64,000 nucleotides of DNA, taken from Lysinibacillus contaminans (GTDB taxonomy: Bacteria > Bacillota > Bacilli > Bacillales_A > Planococcaceae). The stretch is from assembly GCF_001278945.1 (NCBI RefSeq), contig NZ_LGRV01000007.1:424842-488841 (forward strand), given 5' to 3'. Position 1 is the stretch's first letter. Each line of letters opens with the position of its first letter. The notes beneath the pieces were generated by a model. That model did not search any database and was not told the DNA's origin. It worked only from the letters and a program-made list of their open reading frames with translations. Position numbers and translations under genes: made by a program. This document shows, piece after piece, positions 36,810 through 44,923 of the stretch.

Positions 36810-37496
36810 ATGATAGAGATGAAAAATGTGACAAAAAAATATCCAAATGGAGTCGTTGCGACAAATGGGATTTCCGTCAATATAAAACAAGGCGAATTTG
36901 TCTATGTCGTGGGTCCAAGTGGTGCTGGTAAATCAACATTTATCAAATTGATGTACCGTGAGGAAAAACCAACATCAGGAGAGATTACAGTAAACGGTAT
37001 CGATTTAGGGACATTAAAAAATAAAAAAGTACCATTTTTACGCAGACAACTTGGTATAGTTTTCCAAGATTTTAAATTATTACCTCGTTTAAATGTGTAT
37101 GAAAATGTAGCTTTTGCTTTAGAAGTAATTGAAGAAGAGCCAAAGGAAATCCGTCGTCGTGTGATGGAAGTTTTAGACCTTGTAGGGTTAAAACATAAAG
37201 CCCGTATGTTCCCAAATGAGCTTTCTGGTGGGGAACAACAACGTGTATCAATTGCACGTTCAATTGTGAATGTCCCGAAAGTGGTTATTGCCGACGAACC
37301 AACGGGGAATCTTGATCCTGAAACGTCATGGGATATTATGAATTTGTTTGAAGAAATTAATGCACGTGGAACAACAATTGTGATGGCAACGCATAACCGT
37401 GAAATTGTAAATACAATTCGTCGACGCGTTATTGCAATTGAAGGCGGTATGATTGTCCGTGATGAGCACGGAGGTGACTACGGCTATGAAATTTAA
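36810..37496 (+). CDS. ftsE: FtsE, cell-division ABC ATPase
   Basis: A 228-residue ABC ATPase that works with FtsX to switch on peptidoglycan hydrolases. Walker A GPSGAGKST is near residues 34-42, the signature LSGGEQQRVSIARS is near 137-150, Walker B VVIADEPTGNLDP is near 157-169, and the H-loop ATHNRE is near 194. Length matches the family. The last eleven bases overlap the ftsX start, so translation is coupled. The same pair with a nearby hydrolase gene is found in B. subtilis (ftsEX) and many Bacillota. Confidence 0.96.
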   Translation: MIEMKNVTKKYPNGVVATNGISVNIKQGEFVYVVGPSGAGKSTFIKLMYREEKPTSGEITVNGIDLGTLKNKKVPFLRRQLGIVFQDFKLLPRLNVYENVAFALEVIEEEPKEIRRRVMEVLDLVGLKHKARMFPNELSGGEQQRVSIARSIVNVPKVVIADEPTGNLDPETSWDIMNLFEEINARGTTIVMATHNREIVNTIRRRVIAIEGGMIVRDEHGGDYGYEI

Positions 37497-38370
37497 TACA
37501 ATAAAACGTCATTTTAGAGAAAGTTTTAAATCACTTGGTCGAAATAGTTGGATGACGATTGCTTCGGTTAGTGCTGTTACAGTGACGCTTATCTTAGTAG
37601 GAGTTTTTGCTCTTATAATGATGAACTTAAATAAGGCAGCATCGGATTTAGAAAATGATGTAGAAATTAAAGTGTTAATTGATGAAACAGCTGATGAAAC
37701 AGCTGAAAAAGCATTGCTTGCCAAAATTGAAAAATTACCAGAAGTTGCAGAAATGACCTATTCGACGAAAGAAGAAGAGTTAACAGACTTAGTAAAAGAT
37801 TTCGGTGATGATTTTAAATTATTTGAGCAAAGTAACCCGTTACGCAATGTTGTTTATGTGAAGGCATCAGATCCACAGCAAACAGTGAATTTGGCGAAAA
37901 AAATTGATAAATTCGACTTCACATATGACGTTAAGTATGGCGAAGGTAAAGTTGAAAAGCTATTTAGCGTGTTAAATATTAGTCGTAATGTAGGGCTTGT
38001 ACTTATTTTAGGGTTATTATTTACAGCGATCTTCTTAATTTCGAATACGATTCGTATAACGATTATTGCTCGTCGCGATGAAATTGAAATTATGAAACTT
38101 GTAGGTGCGTCGAACTCTTTCGTGCGTATCCCATTCGTACTGGAAGGTATGTGGCTCGGTGTTTTGGGTTCAATTATCCCGATTGCGGTTGTCATAACCC
38201 TTTATCACAATGTATATAAAAATATTGCTCCACGATTACAGGGTGAATTTATCCAATTACTCGAATTCTCACCACTTGTGTACCAAGTAAGCGGTCTACT
38301 GTTACTAATCGGTGTTCTAATTGGTGTTTGGGGAAGCTTCATGTCCGTACGAAAGTTTTTAAAAATTTAA
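37486..38370 (+). CDS. ftsX: FtsX, membrane partner of FtsE
   Basis: A 294-residue four-helix membrane protein. TM1 is near residues 24-44, and the extracellular PCAP-type domain (about 50-165) binds the hydrolase. Three further helices near 170-195, 220-240 and 265-285 belong to the MacB/FtsX family core. GGAGGTG at 37470-37476 is nine bases before the ATG at 37486; earlier in-frame starts lie inside ftsE and were rejected. Directly downstream lies an M23 hydrolase with a coiled coil, its probable target. Confidence 0.95.
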   Translation: MKFNTIKRHFRESFKSLGRNSWMTIASVSAVTVTLILVGVFALIMMNLNKAASDLENDVEIKVLIDETADETAEKALLAKIEKLPEVAEMTYSTKEEELTDLVKDFGDDFKLFEQSNPLRNVVYVKASDPQQTVNLAKKIDKFDFTYDVKYGEGKVEKLFSVLNISRNVGLVLILGLLFTAIFLISNTIRITIIARRDEIEIMKLVGASNSFVRIPFVLEGMWLGVLGSIIPIAVVITLYHNVYKNIAPRLQGEFIQLLEFSPLVYQVSGLLLLIGVLIGVWGSFMSVRKFLKI

Positions 38371-38449
38371 CTTAATTTCGTAACACACTTGAAGCTTGAG
38401 TTTAATATAGTTGAAAAATATTATGAAACAGTCGAAGGGAGTTCATTCG

Positions 38450-39742
38450 GTGAAAAGTACGCAACATAAATCAACAAAATTTTTTGTAGCAGTAGCTGCA
38501 CTATTCCTTTTTATCCAAACTCCATCAGCGTATGCAACTAATATATCGGATTTAAAAGATGAGAAGAAACAAGTAGAAACGAAAAAGAACGAATTGAATT
38601 CGTCTATTAATGCAAAGTCAAATGCTATTAGTTCAATTGAAGAAAAACAACAAAATTTAGTAGATCAAATCCAAACGTTAAATGCTGAAATTGATAAAAC
38701 AAATAGTAATATCAAAGCAGTTTTAGCGGAAATTGATGTTGCGAATAATGAAATTGAAGCATTAAAAGGTTCAATTGAAGAACTAATGCGAAAAATTGAA
38801 GAACGTGATGAACTATTACAAGAGCGTGCACGTGCGATTCAGGCTGGAGGCTCGGTTAGCTATTTAGATGTATTACTGGGTTCTAATAGCTTTGTAGATT
38901 TCATCGACCGTTTCTCCGCAGTAAATGCATTACTTGAAGCAGATCGTCAAATTATGCGTGATCAAAAGGAAGACAAACAAAAGTTAGAAGAGCAGAAGCA
39001 AGTACTTGAAGATAAACGTCAAAATCTTGAAGGAAAAAAGACTGAGTTACAGAATTTGAAATCATCTTTAGATGGTCAAAAATCTGAGAAAAATAAATTA
39101 GTAGACGAATTAGAAAAAGAGCAAGAAAAGCTTAAATCTGAAAAGGTTTTACTTGAAAAAGAATACTCAGAGGCACTTGAAATTAGTGAAGAGTTGCAAA
39201 AGAAAATAATTTCCGAACAAAACCGTTTAGCTGAAATTGCTCGTCAAGAAGAAGCAAGACGTAAAGCTGCCGCAGCAGCTGGCAATGCAAATGGAGGTTC
39301 TTCTTCTTCAAATGTTAATGCACCAGAATCAAATGGTACATGGATAAAGCCAACAAATGGACGATTAACGTCTCCATACGGCTGGCGTAATCTTGGTGCT
39401 GGTCCAGAGTTCCATTATGGTGTCGACCTAGCAAATAAGACAGGTACCCCAATCTGGGCTGCTGCAGACGGGGTTGTTTCTTATGCAGCTCCACTAAGCT
39501 CATATGGAAATGTGGTAATACTGACGCATTCCATCAATGGGCAAATTTATACAACAGTTTATGCGCATTTAAGTGCGTTCAACGTAAGCACCGGTTCAGT
39601 TGTTACTCAGGGCGATCAAATTGCAGCAATGGGTAGTACGGGACGTTCAACAGGTCCTCATTTACACTTTGAGCTACATAACGGTACTTGGCAAGGACAA
39701 GCTGTAGGTAGCGTGAACCCACTACTTTATATTCCAATATAA
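38450..39742 (+). CDS. EnvC-like M23 peptidoglycan hydrolase with coiled coil
   Basis: A 430-residue exported protein. It has a signal peptide (KKF-like start, hydrophobic FFVAVAALFLFIQTP, cut near AYA-TN), a long coiled coil (about residues 32-260, rich in Glu/Lys/Gln) and a Ser/Asn linker. The C-terminal LytM/M23 domain carries the zinc motifs HYGVD (His322, Asp326) and HLH (His404, His406). This is the EnvC/CwlO arrangement in which FtsEX acts on the coiled coil to activate cell-wall cleavage. The GTG start at 38450 has GAAGGGAG nine bases upstream and gives a clean signal peptide; upstream TTG and ATG options lack one. Confidence 0.9.
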   Translation: MKSTQHKSTKFFVAVAALFLFIQTPSAYATNISDLKDEKKQVETKKNELNSSINAKSNAISSIEEKQQNLVDQIQTLNAEIDKTNSNIKAVLAEIDVANNEIEALKGSIEELMRKIEERDELLQERARAIQAGGSVSYLDVLLGSNSFVDFIDRFSAVNALLEADRQIMRDQKEDKQKLEEQKQVLEDKRQNLEGKKTELQNLKSSLDGQKSEKNKLVDELEKEQEKLKSEKVLLEKEYSEALEISEELQKKIISEQNRLAEIARQEEARRKAAAAAGNANGGSSSSNVNAPESNGTWIKPTNGRLTSPYGWRNLGAGPEFHYGVDLANKTGTPIWAAADGVVSYAAPLSSYGNVVILTHSINGQIYTTVYAHLSAFNVSTGSVVTQGDQIAAMGSTGRSTGPHLHFELHNGTWQGQAVGSVNPLLYIPI

Positions 39743-39744
39743 TA

Positions 39745-39802
39745 TGATTCAGTAGGTGTCCAAACGCCTACTGGACGCAATTACGCCGAGGTGTAGTTGA
39801 TT
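39745..39802. repeat. Short copy of the dispersed repeat
   Basis: It starts TGATTCAGTAGGTGTCC and ends in TTGATT. It is the inverted, internally deleted counterpart of 30155-30346. Module A here forms a CAGTAGG/CCTACTG hairpin, and module B begins at 39774 (GACGCAATTACGCC). The roughly 125-bp centre of the long copy is missing. It lies right after the M23 gene stop. Confidence 0.7.
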
Positions 39803-39806
39803 AACA

Positions 39807-39851
39807 TAAAAGAGCTATAGACTAGGAGATTTCTAGTTTATAGCTCTTTTT
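39807..39851 (+). terminator. Intrinsic terminator after the M23 gene
   Basis: AAAAGAGCTATA (39808 on) pairs with TATAGCTCTTTT (39839-39850) with an inner ACTAG/CTAGT extension, followed by T residues. Confidence 0.92.
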
Positions 39852-39872
39852 GTCGGATGTAAGGTGGATGTC

Positions 39873-39961
39873 GATAAATTCGGGAATGTATCCGATAAAA
39901 ATGAAAAGTTGGGTGATAAATATAGATATTGGGGCGATAAATCTGAAAACATGTCGATAAT
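39873..39961. repeat. Five GATAA motifs on a 21-bp period
   Basis: GATAAA occurs at 39873, 39894, 39915 and 39936, each exactly 21 bp after the last, and GATAAT follows at 39956 (20 bp). The bases between are only loosely similar (G-rich or AAAA tracts). There is no open frame. A period of 21 bp equals two helical turns, so the motifs face one side of the DNA. It lies in the intergenic gap after the M23 terminator. Confidence 0.82.
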
Positions 39962-40255
39962 CCAATAATACTAAGGACAATTGGCATGTTTTACTTATAA
40001 TTTTTACTATTGGGGGTCTCTAACACAAGAAAAGAGTCTTTGCCAATTTCACTTGTTATCTATTGGAACAAGCATCAGATAGCGGCTTGAGTTTTCTTTT
40101 AATACTTGACGGGGTATTTTTGCAAGCCCATTTCGTACAAAATATTGGTATGTTAGGTATTTACGGCGTTTTCTTGAACACCTTGTGAAATGATAATAAT
40201 GAAAAATGATTATATGCTATGCTAATGACATCAATAATGGCGGAGGAAGTGACGT
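39962..40255. other. Rest of the gap before the Lgt-like gene
   Basis: Nearly 300 bp with no supported gene. A TTGACGG near 40108 and AT-rich stretches may hold the promoter of the next operon, but no convincing pair was found. The ribosome binding site GGAGGA is at 40242-40247. Confidence 0.35.
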
Positions 40256-40879
40256 GTGGATAATACAGAGTGGTTTTCAATACGTACATTAACGCTACCA
40301 GCGACAGCTATAGCATTGTTATTGGCGTTTTTTATCGTGTGGTTTATTTTACGCATGCAATTTTCCAAACAATGGGCGGGGGTATATGGCGATGCAGTAT
40401 TTACGTTTATCTTTGTGTGGAAATTTAGCCTAATTGTGACTGATTTTTGGTCAGTAATTGAACAACCATTAGCACTTCTCTATTTTAATGGGGGGACAAT
40501 AGGTGTCTACTTGGGTGTGATAGCGGTGTTGTTGCAATTTGTCTGGAAAAAACAAAAGATACAGTTCGATACAGAAGGTGTAACAGCAAGCGTTTGGGCA
40601 ATACTTTTAACGCAATCAATTTACCAATGGTTCGTGGTATTATTAAATGATAATCCGGTAAAAAGTGAAATAATTACCTTAATAGTGCTAAGTATACTAA
40701 CCATTTTCATACTATGGAAAATAACAGTACATACAAAAGCATTATTGATATACACAGTGGGTCTAATGATTGTGGCAGCGTTTCAACCACAAAGCTTATG
40801 GCAAACGGCTGTAGGGGTAAGTATGGCGCTCTTTATACTTGGCTACATATTGATTCAACAAGTGGGGGGAAGGAAATGA
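40256..40879 (+). CDS. Multi-pass membrane protein, Lgt-like, unknown function
   Basis: A 207-residue protein with about seven hydrophobic segments (near residues 12-32, 42-58, 70-95, 102-122, 135-152, 158-178 and 182-202). Its start (LPATAIALLLAFFIVWFI) and YFNGGTIGVYLGVI near 76-89 recall prolipoprotein diacylglyceryl transferase, but the catalytic arginine/histidine motifs of Lgt are not evident. It overlaps a TlpA-type thioredoxin gene by ATGA, so the two probably work together, perhaps in electron transfer to the outside face. GTG start with GGAGGA upstream. Function not known. Confidence 0.7.
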   Translation: MDNTEWFSIRTLTLPATAIALLLAFFIVWFILRMQFSKQWAGVYGDAVFTFIFVWKFSLIVTDFWSVIEQPLALLYFNGGTIGVYLGVIAVLLQFVWKKQKIQFDTEGVTASVWAILLTQSIYQWFVVLLNDNPVKSEIITLIVLSILTIFILWKITVHTKALLIYTVGLMIVAAFQPQSLWQTAVGVSMALFILGYILIQQVGGRK

Positions 40880-41463
40880 AAAAGAATATTGGTTTACTTG
40901 TCATCGTACTATTAGTAGCGGTGATGATTAGTACATATGTTAAACAACAAATTGATAAGGATCAAGAAATCGATGCCGCTTCACTTGGAAAAGAAGTAGA
41001 AGACCGAGTGATTGGACTGGAAAAGGGAGATACACCTCCTGATTTCACGTTAACATCACTTGAAGGTGAAAAGGTAACATTAAGTGAATTACGAGGGAAA
41101 AAGGTCATTCTGAACTTTTGGAATACTTGGTGTCCGCCATGTAAAGCAGAAATGCCGCATATGCAAAATTATTACGAGCAATATGCAAAAGATGAAAATG
41201 TAGAAATTTTAGCGGTCAATTTAACTGCTGGTGAACGTGATGTAACAGCAGATGCGAGGGTTAATACCGTTATGACATTTAAAAATAGCTATGAATTAAC
41301 ATTTCCTATTTTACTCGATACTAAAAAGGAAGTTTGGATGGATTATCAAATAATAACGATTCCAACAACGTATTTTATTGATTCGAACGGTACTATTCAA
41401 CACACGATTCAAGGTCCGATGAATAAGGATATGCTTGAAAGTTATGTGAGATCTCTAGATTAA
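40876..41463 (+). CDS. Membrane-anchored TlpA/ResA-type thioredoxin
   Basis: A 195-residue protein with an N-terminal signal anchor (GLLVIVLLVAVMIST, residues 6-20) and an extracytoplasmic thioredoxin fold. The active site is WCPPC in FWNTWCPPCKAEMPHM (near 82-97), and the cis-Pro region is TIPTTYFID. Such proteins reduce disulfides, for example in cytochrome c maturation (ResA) or cell-wall and spore proteins (StoA). AGGA lies two to five bases before the ATG at 40876, and longer in-frame starts would lie inside the upstream gene. Its electron donor is probably a CcdA-type protein, not seen here, or the adjacent membrane protein. Confidence 0.86.
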   Translation: MKKNIGLLVIVLLVAVMISTYVKQQIDKDQEIDAASLGKEVEDRVIGLEKGDTPPDFTLTSLEGEKVTLSELRGKKVILNFWNTWCPPCKAEMPHMQNYYEQYAKDENVEILAVNLTAGERDVTADARVNTVMTFKNSYELTFPILLDTKKEVWMDYQIITIPTTYFIDSNGTIQHTIQGPMNKDMLESYVRSLD

Positions 41464-41489
41464 ATCGAGTTACTTTGCTACAGAAAATA

Positions 41490-41530
41490 AATTTGTCTCA
41501 AAAACATTTGAGGTAAATTTTTTTTTTGTA
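41490..41530 (+). terminator. Terminator after the thioredoxin gene
   Basis: AAATTTGTCTCAAA faces TTTGAGGTAAATTT with two mismatches and is followed by a run of ten or more T residues. Confidence 0.8.
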
Positions 41531-41578
41531 TGTTTGAAAAAAGCTTGTCATACAGTAAAGAAACGAAGGAGGGGAAGC

Positions 41579-43021
41579 TTGCGCAAGATTACCGCAATTG
41601 TCGGCATACTTGTCATTGGGTTGTTGATAGGTAGTGGGATTTTCTTTGGTTGGTTTAGTATTGGGAACAACAAACAAAGTGTAACGCAGGTCGAATCGAT
41701 TAATAAGGCTTTAGATTTAATTCAAGATCAATCAGTTTATAGTACAGAAAAAGACGTACTCGTTGAAGGGGCTCTTCGAGGGATGGCGGATGCCATTAAA
41801 GATCCGTATAGTACATATTACTCGAAGGAAGAAGCAGCACAACATCGACAAATGTTGGCAGAAGAAAGAGTAGGTATCGGTATTGAATTGACGGAAAATA
41901 ACGGGAAATTTATTGTTGTGTCACCTGTTCGTTCATCGCCTGCAGAAAAGGCCGGAATGCGTTCACTTGACGAAATTGTACAAGTTGATGATGTACGAAT
42001 AGACGGTAAAACGATGAACGAATTAATGCATTTAATTCAAGGTGAAAAGGGGACATCTCTTACAGTTGTTGTTTATCGACCAAGTGAAGATAAGCATATA
42101 AAAATGACGATGGAACGAGCAGCAATTTCCAATAAGACAGTAACAAGTGAAGTTGTAATGGTAGAAGATACCGCAATTGGCTATGTAGAAATCTCACTTT
42201 TCGGTGAGAAAACTGCAGAGGAATGGGTTGCAGAAACGAGCAAATTATTACGAAAAGATATAGAGGGGCTTGTGGTTGATGTACGTGACAATCCAGGTGG
42301 GTATTTACATAGCGTAGCGGCGCTAGTGAGTAGTTTGGTAGATAATGGCAAGGTATTTGCATACATGCAAAATGGCGAGGGCGCTATGGAGCCATTAAAG
42401 ACGAGCACAGAAAGTTTTGATGAAAAATATTTACGTACCATGAAGAAAATTCCGATTGTCCTCTTACAAAACGAAGGGAGTGCATCGGCGAGTGAAGTAT
42501 TGGGTGGCGCGTTGAAGAGTTGGGGACGTGCTTCAATTGTGGGCGTGACAAGCTTTGGAAAAGGAACAGTGCAGGAATCGTGGGAACTACCAAATGGTGG
42601 CGAGATGAAATTATCGACAAAAAAATGGCTTACACCGAAAAAAGAATGGATTCATGGGAAGGGTATTGAAGCAAGTTTGAAAATTGAACAAAATGAATTA
42701 TTTGCAATACAATTGCATCCGTTAACAGGACAATTTAAAACGGGTGATATGAGCGAGGAAATTGCTTATACTCAAAATGCCCTGAAAAAACTTGGTTATC
42801 AAATCGTTCGTTTAGATGGTTACCTAGATGAAGCGACAGAAGAAGCTGTTAAGCTATATAGAAAGCAGAAGAAGTTAGTAAGCGCAGAAGGTGACGTTTA
42901 TGTGGATACAACATTCTTTAGTAGCTTAAACGAAACATTAAAAGTCTATAAGGAAGATCGCAAAAATGACGCACAATTCCAAATGGCTTCGAGTTTTTTA
43001 ATGCACAATATTGAACAATAG
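41579..43021 (+). CDS. ctpB: CtpB-like S41 carboxyl-terminal processing protease
   Basis: A 480-residue exported protease. A signal anchor (IVGILVIGLLIGSGIFFG, residues 7-24) is followed by a PDZ domain (about 100-185, ERVGIGIELTE start). The S41 catalytic core has candidate Ser303 in GSASASE and Lys328 in SFGKGTVQE, the same 25-residue spacing as in B. subtilis CtpB. The C-terminal part is a peptidoglycan-binding domain (YTQNALKKLGYQIVRLDGYL near 400-419). CtpB in B. subtilis processes SpoIVFA during sporulation. The TTG start at 41579 follows GAAGGAGGGG; an earlier TTG at 41534 has no ribosome binding site. Confidence 0.88.
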   Translation: MRKITAIVGILVIGLLIGSGIFFGWFSIGNNKQSVTQVESINKALDLIQDQSVYSTEKDVLVEGALRGMADAIKDPYSTYYSKEEAAQHRQMLAEERVGIGIELTENNGKFIVVSPVRSSPAEKAGMRSLDEIVQVDDVRIDGKTMNELMHLIQGEKGTSLTVVVYRPSEDKHIKMTMERAAISNKTVTSEVVMVEDTAIGYVEISLFGEKTAEEWVAETSKLLRKDIEGLVVDVRDNPGGYLHSVAALVSSLVDNGKVFAYMQNGEGAMEPLKTSTESFDEKYLRTMKKIPIVLLQNEGSASASEVLGGALKSWGRASIVGVTSFGKGTVQESWELPNGGEMKLSTKKWLTPKKEWIHGKGIEASLKIEQNELFAIQLHPLTGQFKTGDMSEEIAYTQNALKKLGYQIVRLDGYLDEATEEAVKLYRKQKKLVSAEGDVYVDTTFFSSLNETLKVYKEDRKNDAQFQMASSFLMHNIEQ

Positions 43022-43144
43022 TCATAGCATTCATTGTGAAAATAGTAGAAGTGTAATACTTCCTACGAGTTTGTACTACGCAAGCGAGTAGTCGTTTGAT
43101 ACAATGAAAACATAGTATTTGAAACAGAAATGGCGGGTGTTCGT

Positions 43145-44326
43145 ATGGCTAGTGATATTTTCATAGAAATTGTAACAGCGATTGGCCGCTTTTTATTGAA
43201 TCCAGTAGTGTATATAGCAATTGTATTCGCTATATTTTTAGGATATAGCCGTGTAAAGCAGGAGCGAAAGTTTTTTAATCGACGCATCGTATGGGGCTGG
43301 ACAGAGCTCATTGGTCAATGGAAAAACGGTTGGTTGTTTGCGCTGATTATTTCACTAATTAGCATAGTGGCTGGCCTGGTAGTACCGAAAACATTTTTAC
43401 TTGTGTTGTTAGCAATATCTGTTGTGGCACTAGTGTTTTTCTTTTTCAACGCGCTATCACCGATTTATACGATGGGACTTGCAACACTCGCCGTATGGGG
43501 AATGTATACGTATGATTGGTCATTTTCATGGTGGAAGATTTCATTAGAAGGTATGGATTTGCTAAACGGTGCGATTGTTACGATTACGATTTTAACCGGA
43601 CTTAGTGTTATTGCAGAGGGCATGCTTATTCGTCGTGTAGCTACGACAGTATCATCACCGCGGATTGAAAAAACAAAACGTGGCATGCAGGCAATCGTTT
43701 ATATAACTAGGAAATTGTGGGTATTACCGATCGTCTTTATTATACCTGGGGGGGCGATACCCTCATATCTTCCCTTCTGGCCACATTTTTCATTAGGAGA
43801 AACTACATTTGCACTGGTGTTATTTCCTATAGTGATTGGCTTTTCCAAAAAAACGAGAAAACAAGTACCGGTTATTCAGCTTCCACAAATGGGTCGCGCC
43901 GTCTTGTTATTAGGGCAGTTAATTGTAGCGGGGGGCCTTGGGGCGTATTTCGAGCCAATTGTTGGCTTTATTACGCTAGCAGTAGGGGTTATTATACGTC
44001 TTGTTATATCAATCTATTATGCATTACAAGATCAAACGGATGTATATGCAGTGGCGCCGAGTACAAGAGGTGCTGTAATAGCGGCGGTGTTGCCTGACTC
44101 ACCAGCTGAAAAAATGGGGTTACTAGTAGGCGAATGTATTCGTAAGGTCAATGGTCAACCTGTATATACGGAAAGTGAATTATATGAGGCATTACAAATT
44201 AATGCGGCGCATTGTCGTTTAGAAGTGCTAGATCGTAACAATGAAGTTCGTTTAACACAGCAAGTAATTTATAGTACGGACCACTACCGTATCGGTTTAC
44301 TATTAGCTGAGCAGAGGGATTCATAA
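43145..44326 (+). CDS. minJ: MinJ-like PDZ membrane protein (division-site placement)
   Basis: A 393-residue polytopic membrane protein with a C-terminal PDZ domain (about residues 305-390, VIAAVLPDSPAEKMGLLVGE, in part). The N-terminus has FLLNPVVYIAIVFAIFLGYSRVK followed by six or more hydrophobic segments. This is the layout of MinJ, which bridges DivIVA and MinD at the poles in B. subtilis and is encoded next to ctpB and ftsEX there as well. An ATG at 43130 is possible; the ATG at 43145 aligns better with the MinJ N-terminus and has GGGTG upstream. It overlaps the csbA start by one base. Confidence 0.8.
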   Translation: MASDIFIEIVTAIGRFLLNPVVYIAIVFAIFLGYSRVKQERKFFNRRIVWGWTELIGQWKNGWLFALIISLISIVAGLVVPKTFLLVLLAISVVALVFFFFNALSPIYTMGLATLAVWGMYTYDWSFSWWKISLEGMDLLNGAIVTITILTGLSVIAEGMLIRRVATTVSSPRIEKTKRGMQAIVYITRKLWVLPIVFIIPGGAIPSYLPFWPHFSLGETTFALVLFPIVIGFSKKTRKQVPVIQLPQMGRAVLLLGQLIVAGGLGAYFEPIVGFITLAVGVIIRLVISIYYALQDQTDVYAVAPSTRGAVIAAVLPDSPAEKMGLLVGECIRKVNGQPVYTESELYEALQINAAHCRLEVLDRNNEVRLTQQVIYSTDHYRIGLLLAEQRDS

Positions 44327-44559
44327 TGGATGTTACTGGGAAGGTAATTCTTGCACTATTTTTACCAGCAGTATTAGTCATCTTATTTACACGCATTACC
44401 TATAATCGTTTTGTAGCCCTTGTATTAGCGATTGCGCTTATCGCGGCGTCAGTCTATGCTGGCTACACCACACCACCTATTATATTTGTTGTCGATGCTT
44501 TTTCATTAACAGTTGGATTTTGGTTTGCGAGCCAAAAGATGAATAAAAAAGAAAACTAA
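44326..44559 (+). CDS. csbA: CsbA-like small membrane protein (DUF2198)
   Basis: A 77-residue protein with three hydrophobic segments (residues 6-20, 28-46 and 50-68) and a charged C-terminus. FTRITYNRFVALVLAIAL near 21-38 matches CsbA, the small general-stress membrane protein encoded just before uvrBA in B. subtilis. Here it sits after minJ instead, 14 kb downstream of uvrBA, so the block has been rearranged. GCAGAGGGA precedes the ATG. Biochemical role unknown. Confidence 0.82.
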   Translation: MDVTGKVILALFLPAVLVILFTRITYNRFVALVLAIALIAASVYAGYTTPPIIFVVDAFSLTVGFWFASQKMNKKEN

Positions 44560-44599
44560 AAGGTGCCTTGCAGCGTTATTTCTGCAAAGCACCTTTTTA
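44558..44599. terminator. Bidirectional terminator between csbA and azlD
   Basis: AAAAGGTGCCTTGCAG faces CTGCAAAGCACCTTTT with one G-T style mismatch. A/T tracts on both sides serve the convergent csbA and azlD. Confidence 0.88.
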
Positions 44600-44923
44600 C
44601 ATGAAGAAACGTACACCTGCCATAATGATAACCCCTGCAACAACTGTAATGGACAAACTTTTTGTCACCAGTGCAATTAGTAGCGTTGGCACGAAGGTAA
44701 TAAATACTGGCCAATCGAGTGTGACATAGCTTTGACTCTCTGTATCCAATAAATTTTCAATGACAAGTGCACTTAAAATACATACAGGTATGAAGCTAAG
44801 CCATTTCAATACGACATCAGGTAACTTAACACTGCGCACGAACATGAATGGAATAATACGCGGCAACCAGGTTACTAGTGCACAGCCAATAATAAGCCAA
44901 ATCATAGAAGCTGTTGTTGTCAT
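44597..44923 (-). CDS. azlD: AzlD, branched-chain amino acid exporter small subunit
   Basis: A 108-residue protein with four hydrophobic helices, typical of AzlD (MIWLIIGCALVTWLPRIIPF start). It partners AzlC in export of branched-chain amino acids and analogues. The minus-strand frame extends 70 codons further upstream, but that part is a shadow of azlC; the ATG at 44923 overlaps the azlC stop by ATGA and was chosen. Convergent with csbA. Confidence 0.9.
   Translation of the reverse strand: MTTTASMIWLIIGCALVTWLPRIIPFMFVRSVKLPDVVLKWLSFIPVCILSALVIENLLDTESQSYVTLDWPVFITFVPTLLIALVTKSLSITVVAGVIIMAGVRFFM

Noticed and set aside
39873-39961. Possible CRISPR array
   Set aside because: Repeats are only 6-8 bp with 21-bp period and no unique spacers or cas genes.
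40714-40875. Longer N-terminus for the TlpA protein
   Set aside because: Would lie inside the upstream membrane protein gene and remove the signal anchor from the N-terminus; the ATG at 40876 has AGGA just upstream and the ATGA overlap.
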